A DNA stretch of 64,000 bases from Ifrita kowaldi (taxonomy: Eukaryota; Chordata; Aves; Passeriformes; Cinclosomatidae): contig VZRS01004545.1 of NCBI GenBank assembly GCA_013398055.1, positions 162,158 through 226,157 on the forward strand, given 5' to 3'. Below the pieces are notes generated by a model. It had not been told where the DNA came from and searched no databases. It saw only the letters and a program-made list of their open reading frames with translations. Positions within the stretch are counted from its first letter, which is position 1; the number at the start of each line of letters is the position of its first letter. Positions 62,666-64,000 of this stretch are shown in pieces. A program made the translations under genes and the position numbers.

Positions 62666-64000
62666 AAGCATGTTAGACCACCTTCCCAAATCTCCAAACA
62701 CTTTCACCCTCCTTGTTCCCCTTTTCTGTTTCTCAGAGTCCTTCTTGCTTTTATGCTGTCTCCATGACCCTGGTTCTCTTCAAGCCCAAGGCTTGATAAG
62801 ATTTGGTTTCATAAGGCAGGGAAGCACTGGAATACTTGAAAATAAATTTATTGAATGTTCTTTCAGCACTCCACAATTTTAAAGGCTCAAAAAAGATGAC
62901 AAAAAAGCACACACTGAGTTGAAAAGTCATATGCTAACCCTTAAATCCTCAGTTTTGTTTGTACTTCTACAGCACAAGGCACAGAACAATCACATTTAAG
63001 TCATTACAGGATTTAAGCTTGGTATATTATATATGGTGACCCACATTTTCAAAAATCAATGGAAGAATGATGGTAATGTACAACAGGTGTCTCAAATAGA
63101 GACTCATTTTCTTAGACCAGGCAGCTAAAAAGAGAAAAAATCCTTTCTTGAAAGGTAATTGGCCATTTAATAAGCCATGCTGATTAGTTTTTCCATGATT
63201 AGTTACTGCAGTGTCTAAGACCAGAAATATTATAGGATACAGCAGATAAGAAAATAAATGGGCCACTTAGTATCTGGAAAGAGACTAACAAAACTTTTGC
63301 TATTTCTTCATTAATCTGATAATAAAACATGGGTTCCAATATATCTGTTGAATGACTTGTCATCTTAAAGATGAACTTCTGAAGTTTTCAATCCATGGTA
63401 ATTCCTCTTATTTCAGTATTGATTCCTGTCCTCCATCAAAATGACAATCTATTTCAAGTTTCAAGGGTAAAACCAGTTGAAAAATTTCTTCTGGTAAAAC
63501 CAAGTTTAATTTTACTTTCAATGTCAAAAACAAAATCAAAGACCTACTAAAAAACAAGAAAATGAAAATGAAGCATACTTTATTCTAAAATACTTTGAAA
63601 TACAATGTTCTTACATCTTCGAGGCAATTTTTCCTCAATTATTTTTCAAAAAATATTGTCAACCTGTGCTGGCAAAGTTATTTGGGTGTTTTTGGTACAG
63701 CAGGTCTTTCCAGGCAATAAAGGTTACTTTGGGCAGCACTGGGCTGGCTAAAACTGCATCCGTGCAGGCAGAGATGGGCAGGTACCTCTTGACTAACAAG
63801 TTGCAGGCCAAACTCTGCCCTTGTAGGATCTAAAGGCACAGATACGTACGACCACAGGAAAAATAGTTAATGCAATTACCAGCAGACCCATTCCAGCAGC
63901 GAGCATGTTGATGCTGGAATTATCCAAATGACTGCCTGATGAAAGGATGTATTTGTTCAAAGCACATTTGCTTAGCTCACTAATCTCTGCAGATATCCTG
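62666..64000. other. Intergenic, no recognised feature
   Basis: AT-rich to the end of the window. A short phrase near 63800 (GCAGGCCAAACTCTGCCC) faintly recalls an amniote SINE/CR1 segment but cannot be called. Confidence 0.4.

Noticed and set aside
1..64000. CRISPR arrays, bacterial operons, tRNA or rRNA genes
   Set aside because: No spaced direct-repeat arrays, ribosome-binding-site-spaced frames or cloverleaf-like segments were seen. Splice sites and CR1 elements show vertebrate nuclear DNA.

Overview
This window looks like bird nuclear DNA. It has one multi-exon immune gene with vertebrate splice sites, a background of CR1 LINE fragments in several age classes, one avian-type solo LTR, AT-rich intergenic sequence and no bacterial-style gene packing. 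The species cannot be named from the sequence alone.

The only host protein-coding gene I can support is CD83, on the plus strand. Its five coding exons lie at 19969-20011, 20141-20271, 29873-30089, 30203-30306 and 32099-32257. All four introns have GT/AG ends, and the joined frame is 217 codons long. It encodes a signal peptide, one V-type Ig domain split by a 9.6 kb phase-0 intron, a membrane span and a 52-residue tail. Two kappaB motifs lie about 115-165 bp upstream of the start codon, which fits the NF-kB control known for mammalian CD83. The 3' UTR probably ends near 33.8 kb, at an AATAAA followed by a GT-rich element.

Layout: 1-19.4 kb is intergenic. It holds an old L3-like CR1 copy (790-1440), a solo LTR (2284-2690), a CR1 tail (3130-3205), a GC-rich TATA-bearing patch (10.3-10.7 kb) and another old CR1 fragment (14.3-14.6 kb). 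From 19.5 to 33.8 kb is CD83; its intron 2 contains an antisense CR1 and a MIR-like remnant. From 34.26 to about 37.14 kb is a long antisense 5'-truncated CR1 with recognisable but broken endonuclease and reverse transcriptase. From 37 to 64 kb is intergenic, with CR1 copies at 40.7-41.1, 46.7-47.2, 53.8-54.6 and 56.1-56.5 kb, a striking long inverted repeat at 43.7-43.9 kb, and two short open segments with a coding look at 49.4 and 51.3 kb that I could not identify.

I found no convincing undescribed multi-gene system. The items most worth checking are the 81-nt-arm inverted repeat, the loss of the second Ig-domain disulfide partner in CD83, the twin kappaB promoter sites, and the MIR-like relic inside the large CD83 intron. 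No tRNA, rRNA or CRISPR structure was seen.
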